Below are positions 1 to 8,259 of a stretch of 64,000 nucleotides of DNA, in pieces. Source of the stretch: Shinella zoogloeoides. Lineage in GTDB: Bacteria > Pseudomonadota > Alphaproteobacteria > Rhizobiales > Rhizobiaceae. The translations under genes were made by a program, and so were the position numbers. Positions within the stretch are counted from its first letter, which is position 1. Each line of letters opens with the position of its first letter. The stretch spans positions 186,001-250,000 of the forward strand of contig NZ_CP086611.1 in NCBI RefSeq assembly GCF_020883495.1, in the 5' to 3' direction. The notes under the pieces are model-generated. The model saw only the letters and a program-made list of their open reading frames with translations. It made no database searches and had not been told where the DNA came from.

Positions 1-292
1 GGCCTCCTCGATCAGCATGCTGCCGCGCATCGTCGATGCGGTGGGCGACAGGATGGAAGTTCATCTCGACGGCGGTATCCGCTCGGGGCAGGACGTGCTG
101 AAGGCGATCTGCTACGGCGCCAAGGGCACCTATATCGGCCGCCCCTTCCTCTACGGCCTCGGTGCGGGCGGCAAGGCCGGCGTGCGCCGTGCGCTGGAGA
201 TCATCCGCAAGGAACTCGACATCACCATGGCGCTTTGCGGCGAACGCGACCTGAAGAACCTGTCGCGCGACAACCTGTATAAAGACGTCTAG
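1..292 (+). CDS. FMN-dependent alpha-hydroxyacid dehydrogenase (L-lactate dehydrogenase type), C-terminal end
   Basis: Only the last 96 or so codons are inside the window; the gene begins upstream. The visible part carries the flavin-phosphate end of the TIM barrel typical of the L-lactate dehydrogenase/glycolate oxidase family: DGGIRSGQD, then a GA....GRPFLYGLGAGG segment, and the family tail with MALCG. Enzymes of this family oxidise L-2-hydroxyacids with FMN, usually passing electrons to the membrane quinone pool. The substrate cannot be told from the C-terminus alone; L-lactate is the commonest. The stop codon is followed after 16 bases by the end of the convergent membrane-protein gene. 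Confidence 0.85.
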   Translation, partial: ASSISMLPRIVDAVGDRMEVHLDGGIRSGQDVLKAICYGAKGTYIGRPFLYGLGAGGKAGVRRALEIIRKELDITMALCGERDLKNLSRDNLYKDV

Positions 293-308
293 GCAGGGAT
301 GGGGCGCT

Positions 309-719
309 TCACGCCGCCGGCGTTCCGGCGGCGGCCAGCAGGATCGCCAGCGCGAGATGGGTCAGGTGGTGCAGGCTCTGGTCTGCGCCGAAGAGCCACC
401 AGAAACCGGCCTGCCGGGGCGTTACCTGCGCGCGCCGCGTGGCAAGGCTTTTCAGCCGGTCGATAAGGCCATGCACGAGGGCGTCGGCAAGGCCGAGCCA
501 GGCGAGCGGCGGCGAGATCGCAAGAAAGAGCGCGGCGGTCATCGCGCCATGCACGCCGGCATGGGCGGCAAGCGGCAGCAGCCAACCTTGCGGCCGTTCC
601 TTGCCCGCCGCCATCCAGTCCGTCTGGAAGAGAAAATCGGCAAGGAAATGCTTGGCGAGGAACGCCGCCGAGGCGGCGGCGATCCACAGGGTCGAAATCT
701 GGTCCGGTATGTCGATCAT
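309..719 (-). CDS. DUF3307-like integral membrane protein
   Basis: A 136-residue hydrophobic protein with four probable membrane helices. It has the histidine-rich pattern of the DUF3307 family: KHFLADFLFQTDWM near residues 23-36, an H-A-x-V-H block near 53-57, and HGLIDRLK near 88-95. The function of the family is unknown. The gene lies 28 bases downstream of the sugar epimerase gene on the same strand, so the two are probably co-transcribed. An overlapping minus-strand frame at 289-687 has no family features and is a shadow. Confidence 0.7.
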   Translation of the reverse strand: MIDIPDQISTLWIAAASAAFLAKHFLADFLFQTDWMAAGKERPQGWLLPLAAHAGVHGAMTAALFLAISPPLAWLGLADALVHGLIDRLKSLATRRAQVTPRQAGFWWLFGADQSLHHLTHLALAILLAAAGTPAA

Positions 720-747
720 TGCGCTCCCGTACCGATAGGCGGGGCGG

Positions 748-1989
748 TCAGTTGCCGCCCGCCTCGATGATGCCCTTCGTCAGGCTGCCCGTCGCCGGAT
801 AGAGCGGGATCAGGCAGGCCTGCAGCGCATGATAGATGTCGCCCTTGCCGGCGAACAGGGTGTAGCTCGGCGCAAGGTCTTCCGTCAGTTCCTCATGCCA
901 GCCGCCGCGATCCTGATCGAGGAAGTGGCGGGCGATGGTATCCCAGATGGTGCGATACCAGGTCTCGTGGAAATCGCCCGGCAGGTGCTCGCAGAGGAAC
1001 GCGGCCGCGCCGGCTCCTTCGGCCATCGGCCACCAGAACTTGTAGCGCTTGGCCGGCGCGTCGTTCCAGTCGAGCGTATAGAAGAAGCCGCCCTTCTCCT
1101 TGTCCCAGCCGAGTGCGACGGACTGGGCGAAGAGCGCCTTGGCGGCCTCCGGCATCCAGGCATGTTTCCGGCCGCCGAGCGCGTAGAGCTGGAGGATGAG
1201 GCGCGCCCATTCCAGCCAGTGGCCGGGGGTGGTGCCGGCGGGGCGGAACATCTCGTGGCCGCTATAGTCCTTGTCCAGAACCCAGTTCTCGTCGAAATGC
1301 TCGGGCACGCGGAAACCGTTTTCGCCCGCGCGGCGGCGGATGATGAGGTCGGCGATGCTTTCGGCCTTGTCGAGATAGCTTTTCTCGCCCGTCGCCTCGA
1401 AGGCGGCCATCAGAGCCTCGGTGAGATGCATGTTGGAGTTCTGGCCGCGATAGCCGGGGACCGGGGTCCAGTCCGCCTCGAATTCCTCCGCGATGGCGCC
1501 GTGCTCGCGCTCCCAGAAGCGTTCTTCCAGAACCTGCGTGACGTCGGCGATCATGCGGTCGGCGTCCGGGTGCCCGGCGACCTTGGCGCTGGATGCGGCA
1601 AGCAGCACGAAGGCATGGCCGTAGCCCTGCTTGCTGGCGTCCAGCAAGCCGGAATTGTCGAGCGACCAATGGTAGCCGCCGCGTTCATGGTCGCGGTGCT
1701 TCTCCCAGAGATACTTCATGCCGTGGTCGACGATCGCGTCCGAGCCGGGGCGGCCGAGCAGGCTGCCCATGGAAAAGCAATGCACCATGCGCGCGGTGGA
1801 ATGGATGCCGCGCACCGGATTGCCGGGATTGATCGGCCGGCCCTCGACATCGAGTTCATGGAAGCCGCCGAGCGGATTGAAGGCCCGGTTCTGGAAGAAG
1901 TCGAACAGGCGGTTCGCTTCCCGCCAGAGCCATTGACGGTGGTAGTCGCGCTTGCGCCAGGCCGTGCCGAGCTGTCCCGTTTCGCCCAT
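748..1989 (-). CDS. N-acylglucosamine 2-epimerase (AGE) family sugar isomerase/epimerase
   Basis: A 413-residue protein of the (alpha/alpha)6-barrel AGE superfamily, which includes N-acylglucosamine 2-epimerase, mannose isomerase and cellobiose epimerase. Recognisable blocks are the HSTARMVHCFSMG segment near residue 65, a region rich in RGGYHWSLD, GQNSNMHLTEALMAAFE, and the WWPMAEGAGA block with conserved Trp, Glu and His. These enzymes isomerise free hexoses in the cytoplasm, and the size fits the mannose-isomerase (YihS-like) branch. The frame is open to 2085, but the ATG at 1989 is chosen because a GAAGGAG ribosome-binding site lies just upstream. The exact sugar is not determined. Confidence 0.8.
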   Translation of the reverse strand: MGETGQLGTAWRKRDYHRQWLWREANRLFDFFQNRAFNPLGGFHELDVEGRPINPGNPVRGIHSTARMVHCFSMGSLLGRPGSDAIVDHGMKYLWEKHRDHERGGYHWSLDNSGLLDASKQGYGHAFVLLAASSAKVAGHPDADRMIADVTQVLEERFWEREHGAIAEEFEADWTPVPGYRGQNSNMHLTEALMAAFEATGEKSYLDKAESIADLIIRRRAGENGFRVPEHFDENWVLDKDYSGHEMFRPAGTTPGHWLEWARLILQLYALGGRKHAWMPEAAKALFAQSVALGWDKEKGGFFYTLDWNDAPAKRYKFWWPMAEGAGAAAFLCEHLPGDFHETWYRTIWDTIARHFLDQDRGGWHEELTEDLAPSYTLFAGKGDIYHALQACLIPLYPATGSLTKGIIEAGGN

Positions 1990-2286
1990 GATGCGTTCTC
2001 CTTCTTCTCGGTCCGCACAGTCTTTTCCGGTGCCGGGGCCTGCCTGAACGCGGGTAGGGAGCGCCGTGGCGTGGGGATCACGCACGGCCGCAACGTTCGC
2101 AATGACGGCTGGCCTCGACTGATGGGGAGGGATTTATGGCCTAGAAAGAAGAGCATCGCAACCCGCGGCCCGGATGGGTCCGGCAGGCCGGCCGGCGGCT
2201 GGAACGCGAATTTACGATTGCGGCGAAAATGAGAAAAAATAGCCTACCAATCTTATAGGGATACTATATGAATATACGAAGACAGC
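1990..2286. other. Intergenic stretch with no recognised gene
   Basis: About 300 bases upstream of the epimerase start. I see no credible coding sequence. Bases about 2215-2280 are markedly AT-rich compared with the rest of the window, with TATAGG and ACTATATG-like strings, and probably hold a promoter reading rightward into the hairpins and microprotein gene that follow. The frame of the epimerase extends into this region to 2085 but lacks a ribosome-binding site there. Confidence 0.4.
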
Positions 2287-2332
2287 GGGCGGAGATGATA
2301 CTCCGCCCCCGGGCAGTCCCTTCAGGACGCCC
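2287..2332 (+). promoter_or_regulatory. Two tandem hairpins in the leader of the 54-residue microprotein gene
   Basis: The first hairpin pairs GGGCGGAG (2287-2294) with CTCCGCCC (2301-2308), eight perfect base pairs around a six-base loop. The second pairs GGGC/GTCC (2311-2319, one bulged A) with GGAC/GCCC (2325-2332) around a five-base loop. They end 12 bases before the ATG of the microprotein and so abut its ribosome-binding site. No U-tract follows either hairpin, so they do not look like a simple terminator. A leader attenuator, RNA thermometer or unknown riboswitch is possible; I cannot match a named RNA class. Confidence 0.4.
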
Positions 2333-2344
2333 GAGCAAGGGAAG

Positions 2345-2509
2345 ATGGCGATGAGCAATGCGAATCTCGACGGCCGTTCCGCAGCAGGCGCCTTCGGCGC
2401 CCTGAACACGCGCCGGGCGCGCCGCGCCGAGCGTCAGATTCTCGTCAACAACGTCGCCGTCGCCGGTGCCTTCCTCTTCGTCAGCGCCGTCGTCTTCGGC
2501 CTCGTCTGA
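2345..2509 (+). CDS. 54-residue single-pass membrane microprotein, function unknown
   Basis: A short reading frame (ATG GCG ATG AGC...) with an AAGGGAAG ribosome-binding site directly upstream, ending in TGA at 2507. The product has a polar N-terminus, a strongly basic stretch NTRRARRAERQ near residues 21-31, and one hydrophobic helix of about 19 residues at the C-terminus (residues 36-54), so it should insert with its basic side in the cytoplasm. Codon use is typical for the window. I do not recognise the family. It precedes the NMT1 importer operon by about 200 bases but has its own hairpin-bearing leader. A second in-frame ATG two codons in could be the true start. Confidence 0.5.
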   Translation: MAMSNANLDGRSAAGAFGALNTRRARRAERQILVNNVAVAGAFLFVSAVVFGLV

Positions 2510-2644
2510 TACGTCCATCCGTCTTTATCGCCATAGATAAACCGTGCCGGCTGCCCGAAAGGGTGGCCTTGTGCGTCGTCGTCTGCGTGCTCGAAAAGCG
2601 CGCGCTCCGTGCATTTAATAATGCTTTTCGGAAACATCTTCTTC

Positions 2645-2702
2645 GCTTTTGATACCCGTGGGAAGCAGGCTCTGGGAGGTGCCGGCTACCGTTTTGGGAG
2701 GA
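2645..2702 (+). promoter_or_regulatory. Candidate xanthine-I (NMT1-motif) riboswitch overlapping the ribosome-binding region
   Basis: The 60 bases before the importer gene contain TTTGATACCCGTGGGAAGC (2648-2666), a stem in which GC-A-GGC (2665-2670) pairs with GCC-G-GC (2681-2686) around a ten-base loop, and GCCGGCTACC (2681-2690), just ahead of the ribosome-binding site GGGAGG (2696-2701). This looks, from memory, like the alphaproteobacterial NMT1 RNA, named for NMT1-type importers and later shown to bind xanthine and shut off translation. Here it sits in front of exactly such an importer followed by a purine-deaminase-like gene. The match is visual only; a covariance-model search is needed to confirm it. 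Confidence 0.55.
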
Positions 2703-2707
2703 ACAAG

Positions 2708-3703
2708 ATGAAGAATACGATGGATAAGGCGCGCCTGCTGCTTGGCGCGTCGGCAGCTCTTCTGTGCTCGGTGGCGATGGCGTCGGCTGAAGATCTCCAG
2801 AAGGTCACCTTCATGACGAGCTGGTATGCGCAGGCCGAGCACGGCGGCTTCTACCAGGCCAAGGCGCAGGGCCTTTACGAGAAGGCGGGCCTCGACGTCA
2901 CCATCAAGATGGGCGGTCCGCAGATCAACGGCATGCAGCTCCTGCTCGCCGGCGAAACTGATTTCTACAACGGCTTCGACTTCCAGGTCCTCAGCGGCGT
3001 CGAGCAGAAGCTGCCGGTCAAGGCGGTCGCCGCCATGTTCCAGCACGACGTCAACGGCATGCTGACCCACAAGGACGTGTCGAGCCTCGAGGGCCTGAAG
3101 GACAAGACCCTGATGATCGCGACGACCGCCCGGGCCTCCTGGTGGCCGTGGCTGAAGTCGAAGTACGATCTCCAGGATTCGCAGGTCAAGCCGTACACCT
3201 TCAACGTCCAGCCGTTCCTCGTCGATCCGCAGGCCGCCCAGCAGGCCTTCCCCAGCTCCGAGCCGTTCACGCTCGAGCAGCAGGGCGTGCCCTACAACTT
3301 CTTCCTCTTCGCCGACGAAGGCTATCCGCCCTACGGCATCACGCTCGTCACCCGCACGGATGTCATCGACGGCAAGCCGGACGTGGTGGAGAAGTTCGTG
3401 AAGGCCTCCATCGAGGGCTGGAAGAGCTACCTCGCCGATCCTTCGGCCGGCAACGCGCTGATCAAGGAAGCCAATCCCAAGATGACCGACGCGCAGCTCG
3501 CCTTCGCGCTGAAGCGCATGAAGGAACTTGGCCTTGTCGCCGGCGGCGACGCGGCGACGGACGGCATCGGCATCATGAAGGAAGAGCGCTGGAAGGCGAG
3601 CTACGACTACATGGTCTCCGCCGGCCTGCTGAAAGCCGAGACGAACTGGAAGGACGCCTTCACGACCGACTACGTGAAGGACCTGAAGATCAAGCCGGAC
3701 TGA
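2708..3703 (+). CDS. ABC importer substrate-binding protein, NMT1/ThiY-SsuA type
   Basis: A 331-residue periplasmic binding protein with a cleavable signal peptide (hydrophobic core about residues 9-24, cleavage near MASAED). The mature part starts with the strand typical of NMT1/SsuA proteins, FMTSWYAQAEHGGFYQAKAQG, continues with GLDVTIKMGG and a LLAGETDF block, and ends in a standard two-lobe fold. The frame is open back to 2609, but the ATG at 2708 has a strong GGGAGG ribosome-binding site. It is the first gene of an importer operon with the ATPase, permease and an adenine-deaminase-like enzyme. Members bind pyrimidine precursors, nitrate, sulfonates or purines; the neighbours suggest a purine or related heterocycle. 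Confidence 0.85.
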   Translation: MKNTMDKARLLLGASAALLCSVAMASAEDLQKVTFMTSWYAQAEHGGFYQAKAQGLYEKAGLDVTIKMGGPQINGMQLLLAGETDFYNGFDFQVLSGVEQKLPVKAVAAMFQHDVNGMLTHKDVSSLEGLKDKTLMIATTARASWWPWLKSKYDLQDSQVKPYTFNVQPFLVDPQAAQQAFPSSEPFTLEQQGVPYNFFLFADEGYPPYGITLVTRTDVIDGKPDVVEKFVKASIEGWKSYLADPSAGNALIKEANPKMTDAQLAFALKRMKELGLVAGGDAATDGIGIMKEERWKASYDYMVSAGLLKAETNWKDAFTTDYVKDLKIKPD

Positions 3704-3749
3704 GGCGCGGATGGCTCCCCTGGCACTTTCAAGGAAGGTCGAGAACGAC

Positions 3750-4562
3750 ATGGCGCTTGCCCAAGAGACACCCGTCATCGATGTCCGCGCGGCGGAGAAG
3801 ACGTTCCCCAACGGTTTCAGGGGGCTTGAACCCGTCGACCTGCGCGTCGAGCCGGGCGAGTTCCTGACGCTGATCGGTCCTTCGGGCTGCGGCAAGAGCA
3901 CGCTTCTCGGCATGATGACGAACCTCTTGAAGCCCTCTGCCGGCGAAATGCGCTGGTGGGGCGGCTCGTTCGACCAGACGGGGACGGCGGGAAAATCGCT
4001 GTCCATCGTCTTCCAGGATGCGACGCTCATGCCCTGGGCGACGATCCAGGCGAATGTGCGCCTGCCGCTCGATCTCGCGAAGACCCCTCGCAAGGAGGCG
4101 GACGAGCGGGTGCGGCAGGCGCTGGAGAAGGTGGGGCTGGCCGGGTTCGAGGACCGGCTGCCCCGCCAGCTCTCCGGCGGCATGCGCATGCGCGTGTCCA
4201 TCGCGCGCTCGCTGGTGACGGAACCGAACCTCCTCCTGATGGACGAGCCCTTCGGCGCGCTGGATGAGTTCACCCGCAACAAGCTGGATTCCGACCTTCT
4301 CGACCTCTGGCGCGAGAAGGGCCTTTCCATCGTCTTCGTCACCCACTCGATCTATGAGGCGGTGTTCCTGTCGACGCGCGTCGTCGTCATGGCGGCCCGG
4401 CCGGGACGCATCTCGAAGGTCATCGACATCGACGCCCCCTGGCCGCGCGACGAGGCCTTCAGGGGCAGCCCGCGCTTTGCCGCGCTCTGCGCGGAGCTGT
4501 CGAAAGAACTGCGCGAAGCGTCGGAGAAGTCCGGCACCATGGCGCAAGGAGCAAAACCATGA
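3750..4562 (+). CDS. ABC importer ATP-binding protein (nitrate/sulfonate/taurine subfamily)
   Basis: A 270-residue ATPase with Walker A GPSGCGKST near residue 43, Q-loop region IVFQDATLMPW, signature LSGGMRMRVSIARSL, Walker B LLLMDEPFGALD and the switch His in VFVTHS. It energises the NMT1-type importer. An in-frame ATG at 3711 exists, but the one at 3750 is preceded by AAGGAAGG and matches the usual N-terminus of the family better. Its end overlaps the permease start by four bases (ATGA), a sign of translational coupling. Confidence 0.9.
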   Translation: MALAQETPVIDVRAAEKTFPNGFRGLEPVDLRVEPGEFLTLIGPSGCGKSTLLGMMTNLLKPSAGEMRWWGGSFDQTGTAGKSLSIVFQDATLMPWATIQANVRLPLDLAKTPRKEADERVRQALEKVGLAGFEDRLPRQLSGGMRMRVSIARSLVTEPNLLLMDEPFGALDEFTRNKLDSDLLDLWREKGLSIVFVTHSIYEAVFLSTRVVVMAARPGRISKVIDIDAPWPRDEAFRGSPRFAALCAELSKELREASEKSGTMAQGAKP

Positions 4563-5368
4563 AGACCGCGAGTGCAAACTTCGACAGCACGCTCCGCATC
4601 GCCGGGCCGATTGCCGTCGGCGTCATCCTTCTCATCCTCTGGCAGGTGCTCTGCACCGTCAACGAAGTGCCGATCTACCTCTTCCCGAAGCCGACCGACA
4701 TCTGGACGAGCTTCACGGCGAACCTGCCCTCGCTCCTGCGGGCGCTGTCCGTCACGCTGATGGTGACGCTGCAGGCCTTCGTCGTCGCGGTGATCGTCGG
4801 CACGGCCATCGCCTTCGTGTTCAACCAGAGCCGTCTCATCGAGGCGTGCCTGTTTCCCTATGCGATCATCCTGCAGGTCACGCCCATCGTCGCCATCTCG
4901 CCGCTCATCATCATTCTGGTGAAGGACACGCGGCTGGCGCTGACGGTCTGCGCGGCCATCGTGGCCCTGTTCCCGATCATCTCGAACACCACGCTCGGGC
5001 TGCGCAGCGTCGATCCGGGGCTGGTCAACCTCTTCCGCGCCAACAAGGCCTCGCGGCTGCAGACGCTGATGCGCCTGCGGATCCCGAGCGCCTTGCCCTA
5101 CTTCTTCGCGGGCCTGCGAATTTCGAGCGGCCTTGCGCTGATCGGGGCGGTCGTCGCGGAATTCGTGGCTGGCACGGGCGGCATGGGATCGGGCCTTGCC
5201 TATGAGATCCTCCAGGCCGGCTTCCAGCTCGACATCCCGCTGATGTTCGCCGCGCTCGGCCTCATCACCCTCGTCGGCATCGCGCTCTTCGTCGTCATGT
5301 CGGCCCTGTCGAACTGGGCGATCGGGTCCTGGCACGAGAGCCACGCGGAAGAGCGCGGGCACGGCTAG
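4559..5368 (+). CDS. ABC importer permease (nitrate/sulfonate/taurine subfamily)
   Basis: A 269-residue inner-membrane protein with about six helices and the cytoplasmic loop motif that docks on the ATPase (around EFVAGTGGMGSGLAYEI near residue 200). It starts within the last codons of the ATPase gene and completes the importer with the upstream binding protein. A 108-base gap with no terminator separates it from the amidohydrolase gene, which probably belongs to the same transcript. Confidence 0.88.
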   Translation: MKTASANFDSTLRIAGPIAVGVILLILWQVLCTVNEVPIYLFPKPTDIWTSFTANLPSLLRALSVTLMVTLQAFVVAVIVGTAIAFVFNQSRLIEACLFPYAIILQVTPIVAISPLIIILVKDTRLALTVCAAIVALFPIISNTTLGLRSVDPGLVNLFRANKASRLQTLMRLRIPSALPYFFAGLRISSGLALIGAVVAEFVAGTGGMGSGLAYEILQAGFQLDIPLMFAALGLITLVGIALFVVMSALSNWAIGSWHESHAEERGHG

Positions 5369-5476
5369 CCCGCAGCAACAAGACGACCAATCGACCAGAG
5401 ACGGTTCCCCTATGCTCCGCACGGGCATGGGCCGGGATCCCTCGCGCCAACCATCACGGAATGCAGGAACATTCAG

Positions 5477-7204
5477 ATGAGCTACATGGAAACGGTACAC
5501 TACGACAAGGTTCGTGCGATCTACGCGATCCTGCAGGGGGAGCGAGAGGCGGATCTTCTTTTGAGGAACCTGAACATCCTGGATGTGCACGGCGAGACGG
5601 TCTACCAGGGCTCGATCCTCGTCTACGACAAGCGCATCGTCGCGCTGAACCCGGACGAGAGCGTGGTGAAGGTCAAGGAGGTCTTCGACGGCAAGGGGCT
5701 CTATGCCATCCCCGGCCTGATCGACGCCCATATCCATTTCGAATCCCAGCTCGCCCATCCGACGGCGCTTGCCGAGGCGATGGTGCCCTGCGGCACCACG
5801 ACTATCTATTCCGAATGCCTCGACCTTCTGAGCGCGGCCGGTGAGGAAGGCGTGGAAGCGGCGGAGAACCTCTTCCGCGACTACGACAAGCTGCCCTACC
5901 GCCTCTACGCCTTCGCCCCCGGCAAGAAGGTCTCGGCGGCGGTGACCAACCGGGTGCTCGACATGGAGCCGGTGATCGGGCTGGGCGAGTTCGAACACTT
6001 CACCTATTCGTCGGGCAATGACGACGACTTCCGCAAGGCCGCCTGGGTGCGCGCGCGCGGCGGCTTCATGAACGGCCACTGGGGCGTGACCGCGCTCTCC
6101 GACATGGTGCTGAACTACCTGCCGGCCATCGGCTGCTCGAACAACCACGACGTCTGGAACGAGAAGGACATCGAGAAGAGCATCCGCTACGGCTTCCCGA
6201 CCCATATCAAGTTCGGTGTCGGCAGCGCCGAGGTGATCAAGGTGCTGCTGCGCGCCATCGTCGACCGCAAGTGGCCGACGGACAATTTCATGCTGTGCAC
6301 GGACAACATCTCCATCGAGCGCCTGCTGACGCAGGGGCATATGGACTGGATCATCTCGCTGTGCGCGGAGATGGGCATCAACCCGATCCATGCGATCAAG
6401 ATGGCGACGCTGAACACGGCGCGGTCGTTCCATATGGAGGACAAGCTGGGTTCGCTGACGCCGGGCCGCTTCGCCGATATCGTGCTGACGGACAGCCTGT
6501 CGAAGATCAACCCGCTCTATGTGTTCAAGGACGGGGAACTGGTGGCGAAGGATCGCAAGATCCTGAAGAACGCCGAGATCGACTACTCGGGCATGTGCAA
6601 GAAGGGCGTGCCGGGGCTCGCCGACCTCACCCCCGACCAGCTCGACATCGTGCCGCTGGAAGTGTCGGAAGACGGCAAGTCGGCGAAGGTCTATCTGTTC
6701 GACGTCTATGGCCGTGGGCATGCGAAGTTCTACCAGGAGGTCTGGGTTCCGTTGAAGGACGGCCGGATCGTTCCTGAGGTGGACGGTGTGAAGTACAGCC
6801 GGCTTTCGGTGGTGCAGCGCTATGCGGATGGCAAGCGGCATATCGTCAACGGCCTGTTCAAGGGCGTGTCGATCGACCGGGGTGCGGTTGCGACCTTCTG
6901 GCCTGCGCCGAAGCCCTATTTCGTGATCGTGGGTGAGGACAGCGCGGAGATGTGCCACTGCGTCAAGCAGGTGGACAGCCATGCGGGCGCCTGCATCGTG
7001 ACGGACGGCGGGGTGGAGAAGGCGGTTATGCCGCTGGAGATCTACGGCGTCATGGCGAACATGACGGTGAAGGAGCTGACGGCGGCGGCCAGTTCCATCG
7101 ATGCGGCGCTGGAGGACCTCGGCAACCGCAACGAGGGCGAACCCGTCGTCAACAAGCTCCTCTCCCTCTTCATCTCCCTCCACAGGTTCAGGCTCATGCA
7201 CTGA
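5477..7204 (+). CDS. Adenine-deaminase-like amidohydrolase
   Basis: A 575-residue metal-dependent hydrolase with the layout of bacterial adenine deaminase (Ade): an N-terminal beta domain, a TIM barrel opening with PGLIDAHIHFES (metal-binding His pair), GEFEHF, GSLTPGRFADIVL at the barrel end, and a C-terminal adenine-deaminase domain. Ade converts adenine to hypoxanthine. Several active-site blocks differ from typical Ade: the usual DGHAPG reads NGHWGV and the usual SDHE reads NNHD, so a different aminopurine or cyclic amide substrate is possible. The gene follows the NMT1 importer, and an AGGAA ribosome-binding site precedes the ATG. I read it as the enzyme acting on the imported compound. 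Confidence 0.75.
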   Translation: MSYMETVHYDKVRAIYAILQGEREADLLLRNLNILDVHGETVYQGSILVYDKRIVALNPDESVVKVKEVFDGKGLYAIPGLIDAHIHFESQLAHPTALAEAMVPCGTTTIYSECLDLLSAAGEEGVEAAENLFRDYDKLPYRLYAFAPGKKVSAAVTNRVLDMEPVIGLGEFEHFTYSSGNDDDFRKAAWVRARGGFMNGHWGVTALSDMVLNYLPAIGCSNNHDVWNEKDIEKSIRYGFPTHIKFGVGSAEVIKVLLRAIVDRKWPTDNFMLCTDNISIERLLTQGHMDWIISLCAEMGINPIHAIKMATLNTARSFHMEDKLGSLTPGRFADIVLTDSLSKINPLYVFKDGELVAKDRKILKNAEIDYSGMCKKGVPGLADLTPDQLDIVPLEVSEDGKSAKVYLFDVYGRGHAKFYQEVWVPLKDGRIVPEVDGVKYSRLSVVQRYADGKRHIVNGLFKGVSIDRGAVATFWPAPKPYFVIVGEDSAEMCHCVKQVDSHAGACIVTDGGVEKAVMPLEIYGVMANMTVKELTAAASSIDAALEDLGNRNEGEPVVNKLLSLFISLHRFRLMH

Positions 7205-7311
7205 GCGGCGGGCCGGAGGATCCCCCGCACTCCCCGCGTGGGGATCCTCGATTGATCTGTGCCCGGAAACCGTTATTTTCGGGCAGGGCCGATCCCGTCC
7301 GAGGATAAGTG

Positions 7312-8202
7312 ATGCTGCATTCGCGCGTGCTGCGCTATATCGACGAGGTTGCGCGCCTCGGCTCCATCCGGGCGGCGGGCGATTCCCTGCATGTCGCCCC
7401 CTCGGCCATCAACAAGCACATCCTTCAACTGGAGGAGGCCATCGGCGAGCCGCTGTTCGAGCGTCTGCCGCGCGGCCTGCGCCTGACACCGGCGGGCGAA
7501 ATCCTCGTCGCGCATGTGCGGCGGACCATGAAGGAATACAGCCAGGTCGAAGCGGAAATCCGCGACATCAAGGGGCTGCAGAGCGGCGAGGTGATCATCG
7601 CCACGACCAACGGGCTTGCGGAAGGCATCGTCGCCAAGACGGCGGCCGGCTTCTGCGCCCGCCATCCGCGCATAAAACTCTCCATTCGCAACATGCCGAT
7701 CCGCGAGATCGTCAAATCGGTTGCCGATGGCGAAGCCGATCTCGGCCTTGCCTTCAACCTGCCGACAACCGCCCAGCTCGAAACGCTGGTGCGGTTCGAG
7801 ACACGTCTCGGCGCGGTGGTCTCCAGCGACCATCCACTTGCCGGAACGGAAGTGATGCCGCTGAGGAATTGCCTCGGCTATCCGCTGATCTTCGCCGATC
7901 GTTCGATGGTCATGCATTCCATCGTCTCGGAAGCCTTCACGACCGCCGGCCTCGTCGGCGAGCCGACCTTCGTCACGAACTCCATCGAGGCGATGAAGTC
8001 GCTTGCCGCCCTCAGCGACGGCATCGCCTTCCTCAGCAAGTTCGACGTGGCGGAAGAGCAGCACAACGGCACGCTCTCCTACATTTCCATCCGGGACGGG
8101 ACATTCGGCAAGAATGTGCTTTCGCTCGTCCAGCGCGAGAAGCGCGGTCGGGCCATCGCGGCCACTATCTTCGCGGAAGATTTGAAGCGCTCGCTGCACT
8201 GA
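7312..8202 (+). CDS. LysR-family transcriptional regulator
   Basis: A 296-residue regulator with an N-terminal winged helix (LGSIRAAGDSLHVAPSAINKHILQLEEAIG, in two parts around residues 15-45) and a C-terminal type 2 periplasmic-binding-like effector domain. The ATG at 7312 has GAGG seven bases upstream; the GTG one codon earlier is less likely. It lies 107 bases after the amidohydrolase on the same strand and may control the importer/deaminase operon, although LysR genes more often sit divergent to their targets. Confidence 0.85.
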   Translation: MLHSRVLRYIDEVARLGSIRAAGDSLHVAPSAINKHILQLEEAIGEPLFERLPRGLRLTPAGEILVAHVRRTMKEYSQVEAEIRDIKGLQSGEVIIATTNGLAEGIVAKTAAGFCARHPRIKLSIRNMPIREIVKSVADGEADLGLAFNLPTTAQLETLVRFETRLGAVVSSDHPLAGTEVMPLRNCLGYPLIFADRSMVMHSIVSEAFTTAGLVGEPTFVTNSIEAMKSLAALSDGIAFLSKFDVAEEQHNGTLSYISIRDGTFGKNVLSLVQREKRGRAIAATIFAEDLKRSLH

Positions 8203-8224
8203 GCGTGGTGCAGGGCGGAAGGGA

Positions 8225-8258
8225 GCGCGCCGCTGTGTGAGCGGCGCGCCCGGTCTTT
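8225..8258. terminator. Hairpin terminator between convergent genes
   Basis: GCGCGCCGCT (8225-8234) pairs perfectly with AGCGGCGCGC (8240-8249) around a five-base loop, followed by CCGGTCTTTAT. It lies between the rightward LysR gene and the leftward chemoreceptor gene and may serve both. The downstream T-run is short, so its efficiency is uncertain. Confidence 0.55.
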
Positions 8259-8259
8259 A

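Noticed and set aside
2287..2332. The tandem hairpins as a guanidine-II (mini-ykkC) riboswitch
   Set aside because: That class needs two hairpins with ACGR loops; the loops here read ATGATA and CTTCA.
4352..7201. Minus-strand frame of 949 codons opposite the permease and amidohydrolase
   Set aside because: Antisense shadow with low-complexity Arg/Asp/His composition and no recognisable motif; the plus-strand genes account for the region.
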